64,000 bases of DNA, from assembly GCA_024234975.1 (NCBI GenBank), contig JACKNH010000017.1:17169-81168 (forward strand), in the 5' to 3' direction. Below, piece by piece: positions 36,588 to 45,561 of the stretch. A model generated the notes under the pieces. That model had not been told where the DNA came from, searched no databases, and worked only from the letters and a program-made list of their open reading frames with translations. Source of the stretch: Gammaproteobacteria bacterium (GTDB lineage: Bacteria > Pseudomonadota > Gammaproteobacteria > Ga0077536). Position numbers and translations under genes: made by a program. How positions within the stretch are numbered: position 1 is the stretch's first letter; the number at the start of each line of letters is the position of its first letter.

Positions 36588-37511
36588 TCAACAGTGCCGG
36601 ATCCCCGGCAGTGCCTTGGGCGCTGATTCGCGCACGAGGTGGCGAAAATGGGTAACCCATGCCGGCGCATCTTCCAGCGTCGCCGCGTACAGGCGGCACC
36701 ACAAGCCGTTTTTGCCCAGCGGCATCGCCTTGATGTAACCGCGCTCGACGTATTGCTGGATGGTCCAGCTCGGCAACATCGCCAGTCCCCTGCCGCTGGC
36801 CACGAGTTGCACGATGGCTACCGTCAATTCAGCCGTTCGCCGCGCGGCGGGCGTGACCGCTGCCGGCAACAGAAACTTCTGCACGCCATCGAGCTGGATA
36901 TCGTCCACCGGGTAATGCACAAACGTCTCAGCGGCGAAATCCTCGGGCGTCAGGAATCGCCGACCCGCCAAACCATGGCGCGGCGAAAGGCAGCCCGTCA
37001 GCTCGAAATCGAACAACGCGTGATAGGCGATGCCCGCACGATGATCCGGCTCGGTATGCACCGCGACATCGGCATCGCCCGACAACAGCAACGCGACCGG
37101 GTCCGGCGTGAAGCCGGAAAGCAGATCCTGTTCGACTTCCGGCCACTCCGCGCGTAACGCATCCATCGCAGGCATCAGCCAATCAAAGCAACTGTGACAT
37201 TCCAGCGCGATGCGCAACTGGCCGGTGGCGCCGGAAGCGATCCGCGTCAGGTCGCGATCCGCGCCGTCCAACCGCGGCAACATGTCGCGCGCCAGGTTCA
37301 ACATCCGCTCACCCGCGGCGGTGAAGCGCAGCGGCTGGGTCTTGCGTTCGAACAGCACCACGCCGTAGTGCTCCTCGATCTGGCGGAACTGTTGTGACAG
37401 CGCGGACTGGGTCAAGGCGAGTTGGTCTGCGGCGCGGGTCAGGCTGCCGGTTTCACTCAACGCGGTCAGCGCGCGGAGGTGACGTATCTCAATCGGACAA
37501 CGCATAAGCAT
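36588..37511 (-). CDS. metR: LysR-family regulator MetR
   Basis: 307 residues. LysR-type activator of methionine biosynthesis genes with homocysteine as co-inducer. N-terminal HTH: IRHLRALTALSETGSLTRAA and QSALSQQFRQIEEHYG. The effector domain carries signatures shared with E. coli MetR (RIALECHSCFDWLMPAM, ETFVHYPVD, GLAMLPSW). ATGs at 37511 and 37505 are both possible; neither has a clear ribosome site. Divergent from the MetE-like gene at 37613, the expected target; the 101-base AT-rich spacer should hold the operator. Confidence 0.9.
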   Translation of the reverse strand: MLMRCPIEIRHLRALTALSETGSLTRAADQLALTQSALSQQFRQIEEHYGVVLFERKTQPLRFTAAGERMLNLARDMLPRLDGADRDLTRIASGATGQLRIALECHSCFDWLMPAMDALRAEWPEVEQDLLSGFTPDPVALLLSGDADVAVHTEPDHRAGIAYHALFDFELTGCLSPRHGLAGRRFLTPEDFAAETFVHYPVDDIQLDGVQKFLLPAAVTPAARRTAELTVAIVQLVASGRGLAMLPSWTIQQYVERGYIKAMPLGKNGLWCRLYAATLEDAPAWVTHFRHLVRESAPKALPGIRHC

Positions 37512-37612
37512 TAGAAATAGTAATGGTGACCGGCATTTTAATTAAATTGCGCTAATGCAGCAAAGGCGGCAGATTACGCCCTTCGTTTGAATCCGACCCC
37601 GAGGAACAAGAC

Positions 37613-38797
37613 ATGATGTCGCTGCAATCCACCCGGCAATCCCGAACCAACGCTGACACCGTCGACCAGGCCAGCCCTCTGCCGCCGCCCCGCGCGGAGC
37701 ATGTCGGCAGCTTCCTGCGACCCGACTTCCTGCTCGATGCCAGAGCCCGCCACGCAGACGGCGAGCTGTCAGACAGCCAACTCCGCGAGGTCGAAGACCG
37801 CGCAATCCGCGACGTTGTCAGGCTCCAGGGTGAAGCCGGCCTGAAGGCGATCACCGATGGCGAATTTCGCCGTACCTATTTCCACCTCGACTTTCTGCAA
37901 CACCTGGCGGGCGTGGAAACTGAATTACCGCGCATCGTCCGCCACGCCGACGGCCGTTCCGAGCTGACGCCCCCAACCATCCGCGTCACCGGCAAGGTCA
38001 GTGAGACCGCTCCGGTGCAGGTGGCTGACTACCGGTTTCTGCAAGGCGCCGTCGACACACTGGGCGTTCCCGGACTGCGCGCGAAGGTGACGATTCCCTC
38101 GCCGACGATGCTGCATTTCCGTGGCGGCCGCGCCGGCATCAGTCGCGACGCATATCCGGCGCTGGAGCCGGCATTCTTCGCCGATCTGGCGCAGACCTAT
38201 GTCGACGAATTGTGGGCGCTGCGCACGGCCGGCTGCACCTACGTACAATTCGACGATACCAACCTCGCCTACCTGTGCGATGACCGTATGCGCGAAGGTG
38301 TCCGCGAGCGCGGTGACGATCCGGACACCCTGCCAGCAGTCTATTCGGAGCTGATCAATGACATCGTCGCGCGCAAACCAGCTGACATGTTGCTTGGCGT
38401 CCATCTGTGCCGGGGCAACTTCCGCAGCACCTTCGCCGCCGCCGGCGGCTACGCGCCGGTGGCCGAGGCATTGTTCGGACAGATGAATCTGGATGTGTAT
38501 TTTCTCGAGTATGACGACGAGCGTTCCGGTGATTTCGAACCGCTGCGCTACCTCACGGGTGACAAGTACGCGGTGCTTGGCCTCATCACCACCAAGTCCG
38601 GCGCGCTGGAAAGCAAGGACGATATCAAACGACGTATCAATGAAGCCGCGCGCATCGTACCCATGGAACGGCTGTGTCTGTCACCGCAATGCGGTTTTGC
38701 CAGCACCGTGCATGGCAACGACATCAGTGTCGATGCCCAACGCGCCAAGCTGGCCCTGGTGACGGAGATTGCCCGCGAGGTCTGGGGCGATGCGTAA
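37613..38797 (+). CDS. Cobalamin-independent methionine synthase-like protein (MetE C-terminal domain)
   Basis: 394 residues; only the C-terminal catalytic TIM-barrel of MetE (YxjG/YxjH type), about half of full-length MetE. Motifs: RAEHVGSFLRPDFLLDA, AITDGEFRRTYFHLDF, TIPSPTMLHFR, YVQFDDTNLAYL, GVHLCRGN (zinc-binding His/Cys) and LSPQCGFAS (second Cys). Presumed to methylate homocysteine from a methyl donor other than polyglutamyl methyl-THF. Start 37613 with GAGG eight bases upstream; divergent from metR. Confidence 0.9.
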   Translation: MMSLQSTRQSRTNADTVDQASPLPPPRAEHVGSFLRPDFLLDARARHADGELSDSQLREVEDRAIRDVVRLQGEAGLKAITDGEFRRTYFHLDFLQHLAGVETELPRIVRHADGRSELTPPTIRVTGKVSETAPVQVADYRFLQGAVDTLGVPGLRAKVTIPSPTMLHFRGGRAGISRDAYPALEPAFFADLAQTYVDELWALRTAGCTYVQFDDTNLAYLCDDRMREGVRERGDDPDTLPAVYSELINDIVARKPADMLLGVHLCRGNFRSTFAAAGGYAPVAEALFGQMNLDVYFLEYDDERSGDFEPLRYLTGDKYAVLGLITTKSGALESKDDIKRRINEAARIVPMERLCLSPQCGFASTVHGNDISVDAQRAKLALVTEIAREVWGDA

Positions 38798-38832
38798 CCG
38801 CGACGAAGGTCTTCGGTGACAAGAAATCCTGT

Positions 38833-38860
38833 CGGCCGCGGCTCCCTGGCGCCGCGGCCG
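38833..38860. terminator. Perfect inverted repeat between convergent genes
   Basis: CGGCCGCGG / CCGCGGCCG with a 10-base loop, 35 bases after the MetE-like stop and 12 bases past the carotenoid oxygenase stop. No T-run; terminator by position. Confidence 0.5.
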
Positions 38861-38871
38861 AAAGGTCCAAC

Positions 38872-40434
38872 TCATGCGGGATACTGGTCTTCGCGCACCC
38901 ACCAGCCGTGAACCTGGGGCGACGCCTGCACGGGTAATTTCACCGTTGCAATCGGCCCGGCCGCAAGATGTTGCGCATCGAGAATGACGAGATCGGACCG
39001 CAGGTTCTGATCGAGATGGTAGGCAACGCCCATCAGATAGCCGTCGCCTTCCGCTGAATCCGTGCGCCGTGGCGCGAATACGGGTTCCGCCAGCGCGACG
39101 GTGGGGCCAGCGTTCCACAGATCGAATGTACGCGTTTGATTATCCACCCGTGCGTAGCATGCGCCGGCACGCGCACGATTCGGCTCGTTGGGATCGGGAC
39201 ACCCCATGTAGCCATAGCGATAAGGCATGGTGTTGTAGCGATCATCCTGTCGCGGCAGTGGTGCAATCAACGGGTACATCTTTTCGATTTCATAAGTCTT
39301 GTTGCGGCCGTTGAGATTGGCCGAGATGCGATGGATGTAACTGGTAGCGTTGACGAAGTCCGGTGGTGAGCCATCCTTGTTCGGCATGAACGGGAACGGG
39401 CTGGCGACCGTGACCTCGGTATCGAAATAGATCCGGCCCTTGTCCTCGAACGCGCCCATGGTGTGGGTGCCGCTGCGGGTGGCGCCTTCAATCCACTGCA
39501 CATCCTTCCCATCGCCGTGGCGGCGCAGAATGCCAAGATAGGTCTTGCGGGTGCCGTCCCACGACCAGTGGATACCGCCGCGTTTCATCTGCTCGTGATC
39601 GATGGTGAGCGGAATGACGAACAGCAGGATGTGGTTTTCGGTCACCGCGAAATCGTGCATCAGGCAGACATACGGCACCTTGACCTCGGCTTCCCACACC
39701 TTGTTGCCATGCCGATCGATTTCAAACATCGCGACGACATCGCTGCCGAAACCACGGGCTTCGTAGCCAAAGGCGACGATGTTGCCGGTGGTCGAGCAGA
39801 TCTTGGGGTGGGCGGTGAACGGGCGATCGTGAGGCAAGGCGCCGTCGAAGGTGTAAACCGGGTCGACCGTTTCCAGGGTGTTTAGGTCCATCGCGCACGG
39901 CGGGCTGTCCTCCTTCAATGCCAGGATCAGTCCCTTGTGATTGAGCACATGCGTGTTGGCCGTGCTGCGGCTCAAGCCGTGCACGCTGGGGTCATCCATC
40001 GCCGGATTGCGGTACATGGGCATCAACGCGCGTCGTGCCCGGTCCTGCGCCATGAACCGTTCAGTACGCGCGAAGCGGCTGCGGTAATCCACGCGACCGT
40101 TCTTGATGCGGAACATGCGCACATGGCCCTCACCATCGAACACGATGTTGCCCTTGGCCATGGGGTATTGCGGGTCGGGGCCGGTGGCGTAGAAACCGCC
40201 GTTCAAATCCGCCGGTATGGTGCCTTCGATGACGCAGTCATTGACGTCCATTTCCGCGCGTATCGGGCTGAAGCTGCCACCAGCCGCCAATGGCGGTGCG
40301 CAGTCACTGCCGGCCGCCGTGGTCTGCGCCAGCACTGTGTGCGACAACAGGCCCGCGCCACCAAGCCCCGCCGCAATGCCAATCGCGCCATTGAGAAAGG
40401 AACGGCGGTCCAGTGGGGTTGTTTCATCGGTCAT
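38872..40434 (-). CDS. Carotenoid/lignostilbene cleavage oxygenase, Tat-exported
   Basis: 520 residues. Non-haem Fe(II) oxygenase of the carotenoid cleavage / lignostilbene dioxygenase (RPE65) family, which cleaves a C=C bond. Twin-arginine signal DRRSFLNGAIGIAAGLGGAG (~9-28). The four iron-binding His lie in FTAHPKICS, CLMHDFAV, SGTHTMGAF and QVHGWWV. Strong ribosome site AGGAG at start 40434. In this aromatic-hydrolysis setting a lignin-derived stilbene is a reasonable guess, but carotenoid substrates cannot be excluded. Confidence 0.92.
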   Translation of the reverse strand: MTDETTPLDRRSFLNGAIGIAAGLGGAGLLSHTVLAQTTAAGSDCAPPLAAGGSFSPIRAEMDVNDCVIEGTIPADLNGGFYATGPDPQYPMAKGNIVFDGEGHVRMFRIKNGRVDYRSRFARTERFMAQDRARRALMPMYRNPAMDDPSVHGLSRSTANTHVLNHKGLILALKEDSPPCAMDLNTLETVDPVYTFDGALPHDRPFTAHPKICSTTGNIVAFGYEARGFGSDVVAMFEIDRHGNKVWEAEVKVPYVCLMHDFAVTENHILLFVIPLTIDHEQMKRGGIHWSWDGTRKTYLGILRRHGDGKDVQWIEGATRSGTHTMGAFEDKGRIYFDTEVTVASPFPFMPNKDGSPPDFVNATSYIHRISANLNGRNKTYEIEKMYPLIAPLPRQDDRYNTMPYRYGYMGCPDPNEPNRARAGACYARVDNQTRTFDLWNAGPTVALAEPVFAPRRTDSAEGDGYLMGVAYHLDQNLRSDLVILDAQHLAAGPIATVKLPVQASPQVHGWWVREDQYPA

Positions 40435-40673
40435 CTGGTTCTCTCCTGTCGTGATGTGGGTCGGACAGCGGCTGAAATTGAGCGCGCATGGTAACGACGC
40501 CGGTCGCGGTCAGGCATGACCACGATCATCGTCATCAGCAACGGTATCGGGAGAGAACTGTTTGATGCGATGCAGCGGTGAAACCACCCACTGCGTTCGA
40601 CAAGGATCAGGCGGTAGCGTCGGCTATGACCACAGCGCGCGGAATCACTGCGGTTTCCGCGCTTGAGCGATGG

Positions 40674-40838
40674 CTAGTGCATCCACCAGTAGACGATATA
40701 GGGCGCGGCCAACCAGAGCAGGCCTTTGGCCAGAAAGAAGCAGAATCCGGCGACGCCCGCGCGACGCATGAACTGGCGCCAGGCCGGGGAGGCTTTCAGG
40801 GAGGTCTCGCTCTGTTGAACCATCGTTTTCATATGCAT
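40674..40838 (-). CDS. Small membrane protein
   Basis: 54 residues, not assigned. N-terminal polar part (MHMKTMVQQSETSL), a basic segment AWRQFMRRAG, then one transmembrane helix AGFCFFLAKGLLWLAAPYIV ending WWMH. Start ATG 40838 is favoured over ATGs at 40841 and 40832 because GAGG stands five bases upstream. Intergenic DNA lies on both sides (40435-40673, 40839-41113), with nothing else seen there. Confidence 0.6.
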   Translation of the reverse strand: MHMKTMVQQSETSLKASPAWRQFMRRAGVAGFCFFLAKGLLWLAAPYIVYWWMH

Positions 40839-41113
40839 CATTACCTCGCTGCGTCCATGCCCCGGTGTCGACCGGTTATCCGTCCGCCACCGCACCTTCC
40901 TCCCGCTTTCAGGTAGCGGCCGCAATCGCGTCGACTGCAGCCGGAATCCCGCCCAATCGCCCCTCATCAATGCCATTGATGCACCTGTTCACGTTCGCAT
41001 ATGCCGGTTGCGCGCATTCCGCTATAGTCGAAGCCCTTGGCCGGGGGGTTAATTCGGCTTCGCAGACGCGTTGATGGTGGTTTCGGTGCGAAAGCGCACT
41101 ATGGGGGGACACA

Positions 41114-41980
41114 ATGGTGAAGTCGTTAAAAGCAAAGCGGGTGCGTGCGTGGACCGCAGCGCGCTGGCTGGTAGCCACGTTGGTATGCGTTTTCGCCGCG
41201 GGCGCATGGGCCGGACCAAAGTTGTACATCATGGACTGCGGCACCATCGTGCCAATGCAGGCCGAGCTGTTCAGCCTGACCGAACAGGAGCGGTCCGGTG
41301 ACGGTGCGATGGTATCGCCGTGCTACCTCGTCGTGCACCCGCGCGGAACATTGCTCTGGGACGTCGGCCAGGTACCCGATGACACCATTGCCGACGACGG
41401 CAGCATCGCCACCGCCAGCGACATCCTGCAAGCCACGCGGCGTCTGCGCACGCAACTGGCCACCATTGGCTACAGCGCAGCCGATATCGACTATCTGGCA
41501 ATGTCGCACTACCACTCCGATCACACCGCCAATGCAAATGAATATGCCGGCGCCACCTGGATTGTGCAGGAAGCCGAGTACGACGCCATGTTCGCTGACC
41601 AGGTCGCCGGTATCCAGACGCGCGAAACCTACGAAAAACTGCGTCACGCCAAACGCCTGATACTGCCTGGCGCGGATCACGATGTATTCGGCGATGGCAG
41701 CGTCGTCATCAAGTTCGGTCCCGGCCACACACCCGGCCACCAGATGCTGTTCCTGCAGCTGGATAACTTCGGCCCATTGTTGTTATGCGGCGATCTCTAT
41801 CATTACCCGGAAGAGCGTACGCTGGATCGCGTTCCCACCTTCGACGCCGATGCGGCGCAGACCCGTCGTACGCGTCAGCACGTCGAGCTGTTCCTCAAGC
41901 AGACCGGGGCAGAAATGTGGATTCAGCATGACCCGGCGACCAACGCTGGCTTGAAGCAGGCGCCGGCTTTCTACGACTGA
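41114..41980 (+). CDS. Exported metallo-beta-lactamase-fold hydrolase
   Basis: 288 residues. Signal peptide ~15-34 (LVATLVCVFAAGAWA). Zinc-site motifs: SHYHSDH (~131-137), GHTPGH (~194-199), CGDLYHY (~218-224), late His in IQHDPA. The arrangement matches N-acyl-homoserine-lactonase-like MBL proteins, though a periplasmic location is unusual for lactonases; other ester or lactone substrates are possible. G6 tract then ACACA before ATG 41114. Stop overlaps the next start, so it is translationally coupled to the double-CxxC protein. Confidence 0.87.
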   Translation: MVKSLKAKRVRAWTAARWLVATLVCVFAAGAWAGPKLYIMDCGTIVPMQAELFSLTEQERSGDGAMVSPCYLVVHPRGTLLWDVGQVPDDTIADDGSIATASDILQATRRLRTQLATIGYSAADIDYLAMSHYHSDHTANANEYAGATWIVQEAEYDAMFADQVAGIQTRETYEKLRHAKRLILPGADHDVFGDGSVVIKFGPGHTPGHQMLFLQLDNFGPLLLCGDLYHYPEERTLDRVPTFDADAAQTRRTRQHVELFLKQTGAEMWIQHDPATNAGLKQAPAFYD

Positions 41981-42834
41981 TGAAATGGCCGACGATGGAT
42001 ACAGGAAGTAACACGCGGGTGCGACACGGCCTTGCGTTCGGTCTGACGGTCACCGCCCTGCTCACTGCCCCGCGCGTGTTGGCAGACGTCGCGGATGATT
42101 TGCGTGGCGGCTGGATGGCTGACGCAGGAGGTGAGCGTCATATCCTGATGCTGGTTGTTCGCGACGGTGTAGTGAGCGGCACCTATTGCACGGCGTGCAC
42201 CGACCCGAACAATCTCGCCTTCGTCGATGACGGCAGGCTCACCGCAACCGGTGCACGGTTCACGCTTCATCACGAAAACGGCAATGGCGTCGTCACGCGT
42301 GCCACGGTCGATGGCAGTATTGCCGACGGCCAGTTACTGCTCGACTATGTCGATGGCGCAAACGCTGAACATCCCGCGCAACTTGTGTTCCACCAGTCCC
42401 CGGCTGTGACCATACCCGCCGCACCGCCAGGTGGCTTCGTTCCCGCGCGTCCCTACGATCCACCCGCGCCGCCGAAAGTGTTGCAGCCTGAAGACGTCGT
42501 CGGGCTGTGGTTGTTCGGCAGTGGGCCGGGCAAACAGTATTTCATCTTCCGTCAGCTGAACGGTCAGCTTCGCGGCATGGTGTGTGGCCCGTGTGACGAT
42601 GGCGCCAACATGGCGCCGCTGGAAAATATCCACATCGACGGTCAGTACCTGTATTTCGACATCGTGCACGAAGACTCCGGCCCCGGCATTCTCGAGTTCG
42701 GCCCGCACAGCAACGTCACCAAGGCCACCATTGCCGCCAACGAGTTACACATGTGGGTGATACCGAGTTTTCAGCCGCCGACATTCACGCCCATCGAAAT
42801 GACCTTGCTGGGACCGGTGCGCCACATGGAATGA
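41980..42834 (+). CDS. Exported protein with two CxxC-containing repeats
   Basis: 284 residues, not assigned. Signal peptide ~16-36. Two similar halves: ADDLRGGWMADAGG with GTYCTACTDPNNLAFVDDG, and EDVVGLWLFGSGPG with GMVCGPCDDGANMAPLENI. They are separated by a Pro-rich linker (PARPYDPPAPPKV). Each half resembles a small lipocalin-like beta-barrel with one CxxC, suggesting internal duplication. Start ATG 41980 shares a base with the upstream stop (TGATGA). Function probably linked to the MBL hydrolase. Confidence 0.75.
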   Translation: MKWPTMDTGSNTRVRHGLAFGLTVTALLTAPRVLADVADDLRGGWMADAGGERHILMLVVRDGVVSGTYCTACTDPNNLAFVDDGRLTATGARFTLHHENGNGVVTRATVDGSIADGQLLLDYVDGANAEHPAQLVFHQSPAVTIPAAPPGGFVPARPYDPPAPPKVLQPEDVVGLWLFGSGPGKQYFIFRQLNGQLRGMVCGPCDDGANMAPLENIHIDGQYLYFDIVHEDSGPGILEFGPHSNVTKATIAANELHMWVIPSFQPPTFTPIEMTLLGPVRHME

Positions 42835-42894
42835 GCCGCATGGATGGATTCCGCCTGACACCGACGCCCCACCGAAAACTTACGGAGCCTGCCG

Positions 42895-44376
42895 ATGCCG
42901 CATTCAATCTCTAATCGTCACTCGATCATCATCCGGGCAATTGCCTGCCCCATCGCACTGACCGTCGGCGGCGCGCCGTTGTCCGCTTCGGCGCAGGTGC
43001 AGACAACCGCACCGGTCCGTGCTTGTGAATCGTTTGCCGGCCAGACCTATTACAACGTGGCAGTCACCTCGGCGACCGCTGTGCCGGCGGCGGATGGCCT
43101 GCCGGCCTATTGCAAGGTCAGCGGCACCGAGCGTGGCACCGAGCACGATATCGAAGTTCGAATGCCCGACAACTGGCAGCGACGTTACGTGCAACGCGGC
43201 GGTGGCGGCTTCGATGGCATCCTGCAACCGGTGCGCAAGGGCGACGCGGCCTTGCTATCCGGCGCGGTGCAGGGCGCCAACAATGGTGGTCATCGTGATC
43301 CCACCGGCGAGGTATTGTTCGACAATCCACGCGTCACCGAACGCTATGCCCACGGCGCCATCCTCACCGCCACCCGGTTTGGCAAGGCGATAACTGAAGC
43401 CTACTACGGCGCCGCGCCAGACTATTCCTACTACGAAGGCTGCTCGAACGGCGGTCGCGGAGCATTGAATGCGGCGGCGAAATACGGCAGCGAATTCGAC
43501 GGCGTTGTTGCTGCCGCGCCCACGTTCAACCTCGTCGGCCAGGTCTCGATGTGGACCGCGATGTCTGAACTGCAGATGCCCAATCGCGATCAGTTCAATG
43601 CCATCAATGCCGCGGCAGTCGCCAAGTGCGATCTGCTGGACGGTGCGCGTGATGGCATCGTCGCCAATCTCAATGCCTGCGAATTCGATCCCGCGCGCGA
43701 CATTCCCGCCGAGGTCGGCCTGACACCGGCCCAGCTCACAGCCATGAAGGTGATCATGGAAGGCGTTCAAACCACCGATGGCACCCGCCTGTATTCCGGC
43801 TTCGGCGCCGGCAATCTGAATTTCGGCGCGCCCATCGTGCCGATGTTCGGCGTCGGCCATATGCGCAACGTTGTGCTGAATGATCACAACTGGTCTGCCG
43901 CAGATTTCAAGCCCGATGACTATCTGAATGAAATTGCCCAGGTGCTGGAAGGGAATTACCAGTTCAGCGCGGCGATACCCGACCTTGTCCAGTTCATGAA
44001 CAAGCACGGCAAGATCATCATCTGGCATGGCGCTGATGATGCAATGCTGTCGCATAACGACACCATCCGTACCTGGCAACAGCTCGGCGCAGCCGGCGGC
44101 GCCGGCTTGCTGCGCGATAACGCCCGCTTGTATATCGCGCCAGGCGTGAATCATTGCGCGGGCGGCCCGGGTGCGGATCACATCGAGGCCTTGAACGCGA
44201 TGATGGACTGGGTGGAAAACGGCAAGGCGCCGTCCACATTGGTGGCGAGCAAGGTTGACCAGGCCACGGACGCCACGAAATTCACCCGCCCCTTGTGCGA
44301 ATTCCCCGGCTACCCGCAATACAACGGCAGCGGTGATAGCAACTCGGCCGACAGCTTTACCTGCGTCACACCATAA
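42895..44376 (+). CDS. Tannase/feruloyl esterase family hydrolase
   Basis: 493 residues, secreted. Signal peptide ~12-33 (AIACPIALTVGGAPLSASAQ). Nucleophile YEGCSNGGRGAL, acid IIWHGADDAMLSH and base APGVNHCAGGPGAD give a complete CS-D-HC signature. Calcium-site-like CDLLDGARDGIVAN as in the family. Start 42895 with GGAG seven bases upstream. Followed after 13 bases by madL, so the malonate transporter is probably co-transcribed with this esterase. Confidence 0.92.
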   Translation: MPHSISNRHSIIIRAIACPIALTVGGAPLSASAQVQTTAPVRACESFAGQTYYNVAVTSATAVPAADGLPAYCKVSGTERGTEHDIEVRMPDNWQRRYVQRGGGGFDGILQPVRKGDAALLSGAVQGANNGGHRDPTGEVLFDNPRVTERYAHGAILTATRFGKAITEAYYGAAPDYSYYEGCSNGGRGALNAAAKYGSEFDGVVAAAPTFNLVGQVSMWTAMSELQMPNRDQFNAINAAAVAKCDLLDGARDGIVANLNACEFDPARDIPAEVGLTPAQLTAMKVIMEGVQTTDGTRLYSGFGAGNLNFGAPIVPMFGVGHMRNVVLNDHNWSAADFKPDDYLNEIAQVLEGNYQFSAAIPDLVQFMNKHGKIIIWHGADDAMLSHNDTIRTWQQLGAAGGAGLLRDNARLYIAPGVNHCAGGPGADHIEALNAMMDWVENGKAPSTLVASKVDQATDATKFTRPLCEFPGYPQYNGSGDSNSADSFTCVTP

Positions 44377-44389
44377 AAAGGTTGCGCCC

Positions 44390-44770
44390 ATGTTGATCTA
44401 CGGTGTCGCACTGCTTTCGGTGTGTATGGTCGTCGGACTTACGGTGGGCGAATATCTGGGCCGCTGGTTGGGTGTCGACGCCAATGTCGGCGGTGTGGGC
44501 ATCGCGATGTTGCTACTGGTCGCCAGCTGCAGTTCGTCGCGCATGAGCAGCCTCGTCAACGGCCCGGCCGGTGAAGGCATCCGCTTCTGGAGCGCGATGT
44601 ATATTCCCATCGTGGTTGCGATGGCCGCGCGACAGAATATCTTTGCCGCGATTCAATCCGGCGCGCTCGCGATAGCCGCCGGCACTGCTGCGGTCGTCGT
44701 CTGCTTCGCGCTGGTGCCCGTGATTTGCCGGTTGGGCGGTGCCCCTCGTGACGCCAGCGGCAAGCGCTGA
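44390..44770 (+). CDS. madL: Malonate transporter subunit MadL
   Basis: 126 residues, inner-membrane protein with three to four hydrophobic helices. MadL signature: MLIYGVALLSVCMVVGLTVG, YLGRWLGVDANVGGVG and SRMSSLVNGPAGEGIRFWS. With MadM it forms a sodium-dependent malonate importer. Start 44390 with AAGG upstream. No malonate decarboxylase genes lie in the window. Confidence 0.93.
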   Translation: MLIYGVALLSVCMVVGLTVGEYLGRWLGVDANVGGVGIAMLLLVASCSSSRMSSLVNGPAGEGIRFWSAMYIPIVVAMAARQNIFAAIQSGALAIAAGTAAVVVCFALVPVICRLGGAPRDASGKR

Positions 44771-44780
44771 AGCATTGGCG

Positions 44781-45548
44781 ATGGAGCCTGTCTACACGGT
44801 ATTGAAAGATAACGCGCTGATCACGGCCTTCCTTGCGATCGGTCTGACGATGTGGCTGTCCTATTTCCTCTCACGCAAATTGACCGCGGGCCGCATCCAC
44901 GGCAGCGCCATCGCTATCGCTCTGGGGCTTGCCGCCGCATGGTGGGGTGGCAAGGTGACGGGTGGCAGCAAAGGTATTGCCGATCTGGAAATTCTCTCCG
45001 GTATCGGTTTGATGGGCGGCGGCATGTTGCGGGATTTTGCGATTGTCGCCACCGCCTTCGGCGTCAATGCCACGGAAATGCGCAAAGCCGGCATGGCCGG
45101 CGCCATCGCGCTGGTCTGCGGTGTACTGGTGTCATTTGTAATGGGTGCCGTGGTTGCTGTCGCTTTCGGGGTCCGGGACGCCGTCAGCATCACGACCATA
45201 GGCGCCGGCGCGGTCACCTATATCGTCGGGCCAATCACCGGCGCGGCGATCGGCGCGAGTTCGGAAATGATTGCGTTGAGTGTCGCCGCGGGCCTGGTGA
45301 AATCGATCCTGGTGATGGTGGGAACGCCGCTGGTCGCACGGCGAATCGGCCTGGACAACCCGCGCTCGGCGATGGTTTATGGCGGTCTTATGGGTACCAC
45401 CAGTGGCGTTGCCGCCGGCCTTGCGGCCACCGACCCGAAGCTGGTGCCTTACGGCGCGATGACCGCGACGTTTTATACCGGGCTGGGTTGCTTGTTGGCG
45501 CCGTCCGTATTGTTTTTCGCCGTACGCGCGCTGGCGGGTACGAACTGA
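44781..45548 (+). CDS. madM: Malonate transporter subunit MadM
   Basis: 255 residues, highly hydrophobic (~8 helices). MadM signatures: MWLSYFLSRKLTAGRIHGSA, GGMLRDFAIVATAFGVN, GAGAVTYIVGPITGAAIGA and YGGLMGTTSGVAAGLAATDP. ATG 44781 gives the family-typical N-terminus; GTG 44739 inside madL is an alternative. Begins 10 bases after madL and is convergent with the diguanylate cyclase gene. Confidence 0.93.
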   Translation: MEPVYTVLKDNALITAFLAIGLTMWLSYFLSRKLTAGRIHGSAIAIALGLAAAWWGGKVTGGSKGIADLEILSGIGLMGGGMLRDFAIVATAFGVNATEMRKAGMAGAIALVCGVLVSFVMGAVVAVAFGVRDAVSITTIGAGAVTYIVGPITGAAIGASSEMIALSVAAGLVKSILVMVGTPLVARRIGLDNPRSAMVYGGLMGTTSGVAAGLAATDPKLVPYGAMTATFYTGLGCLLAPSVLFFAVRALAGTN

Positions 45549-45561
45549 GGCCGCGCCGAAG

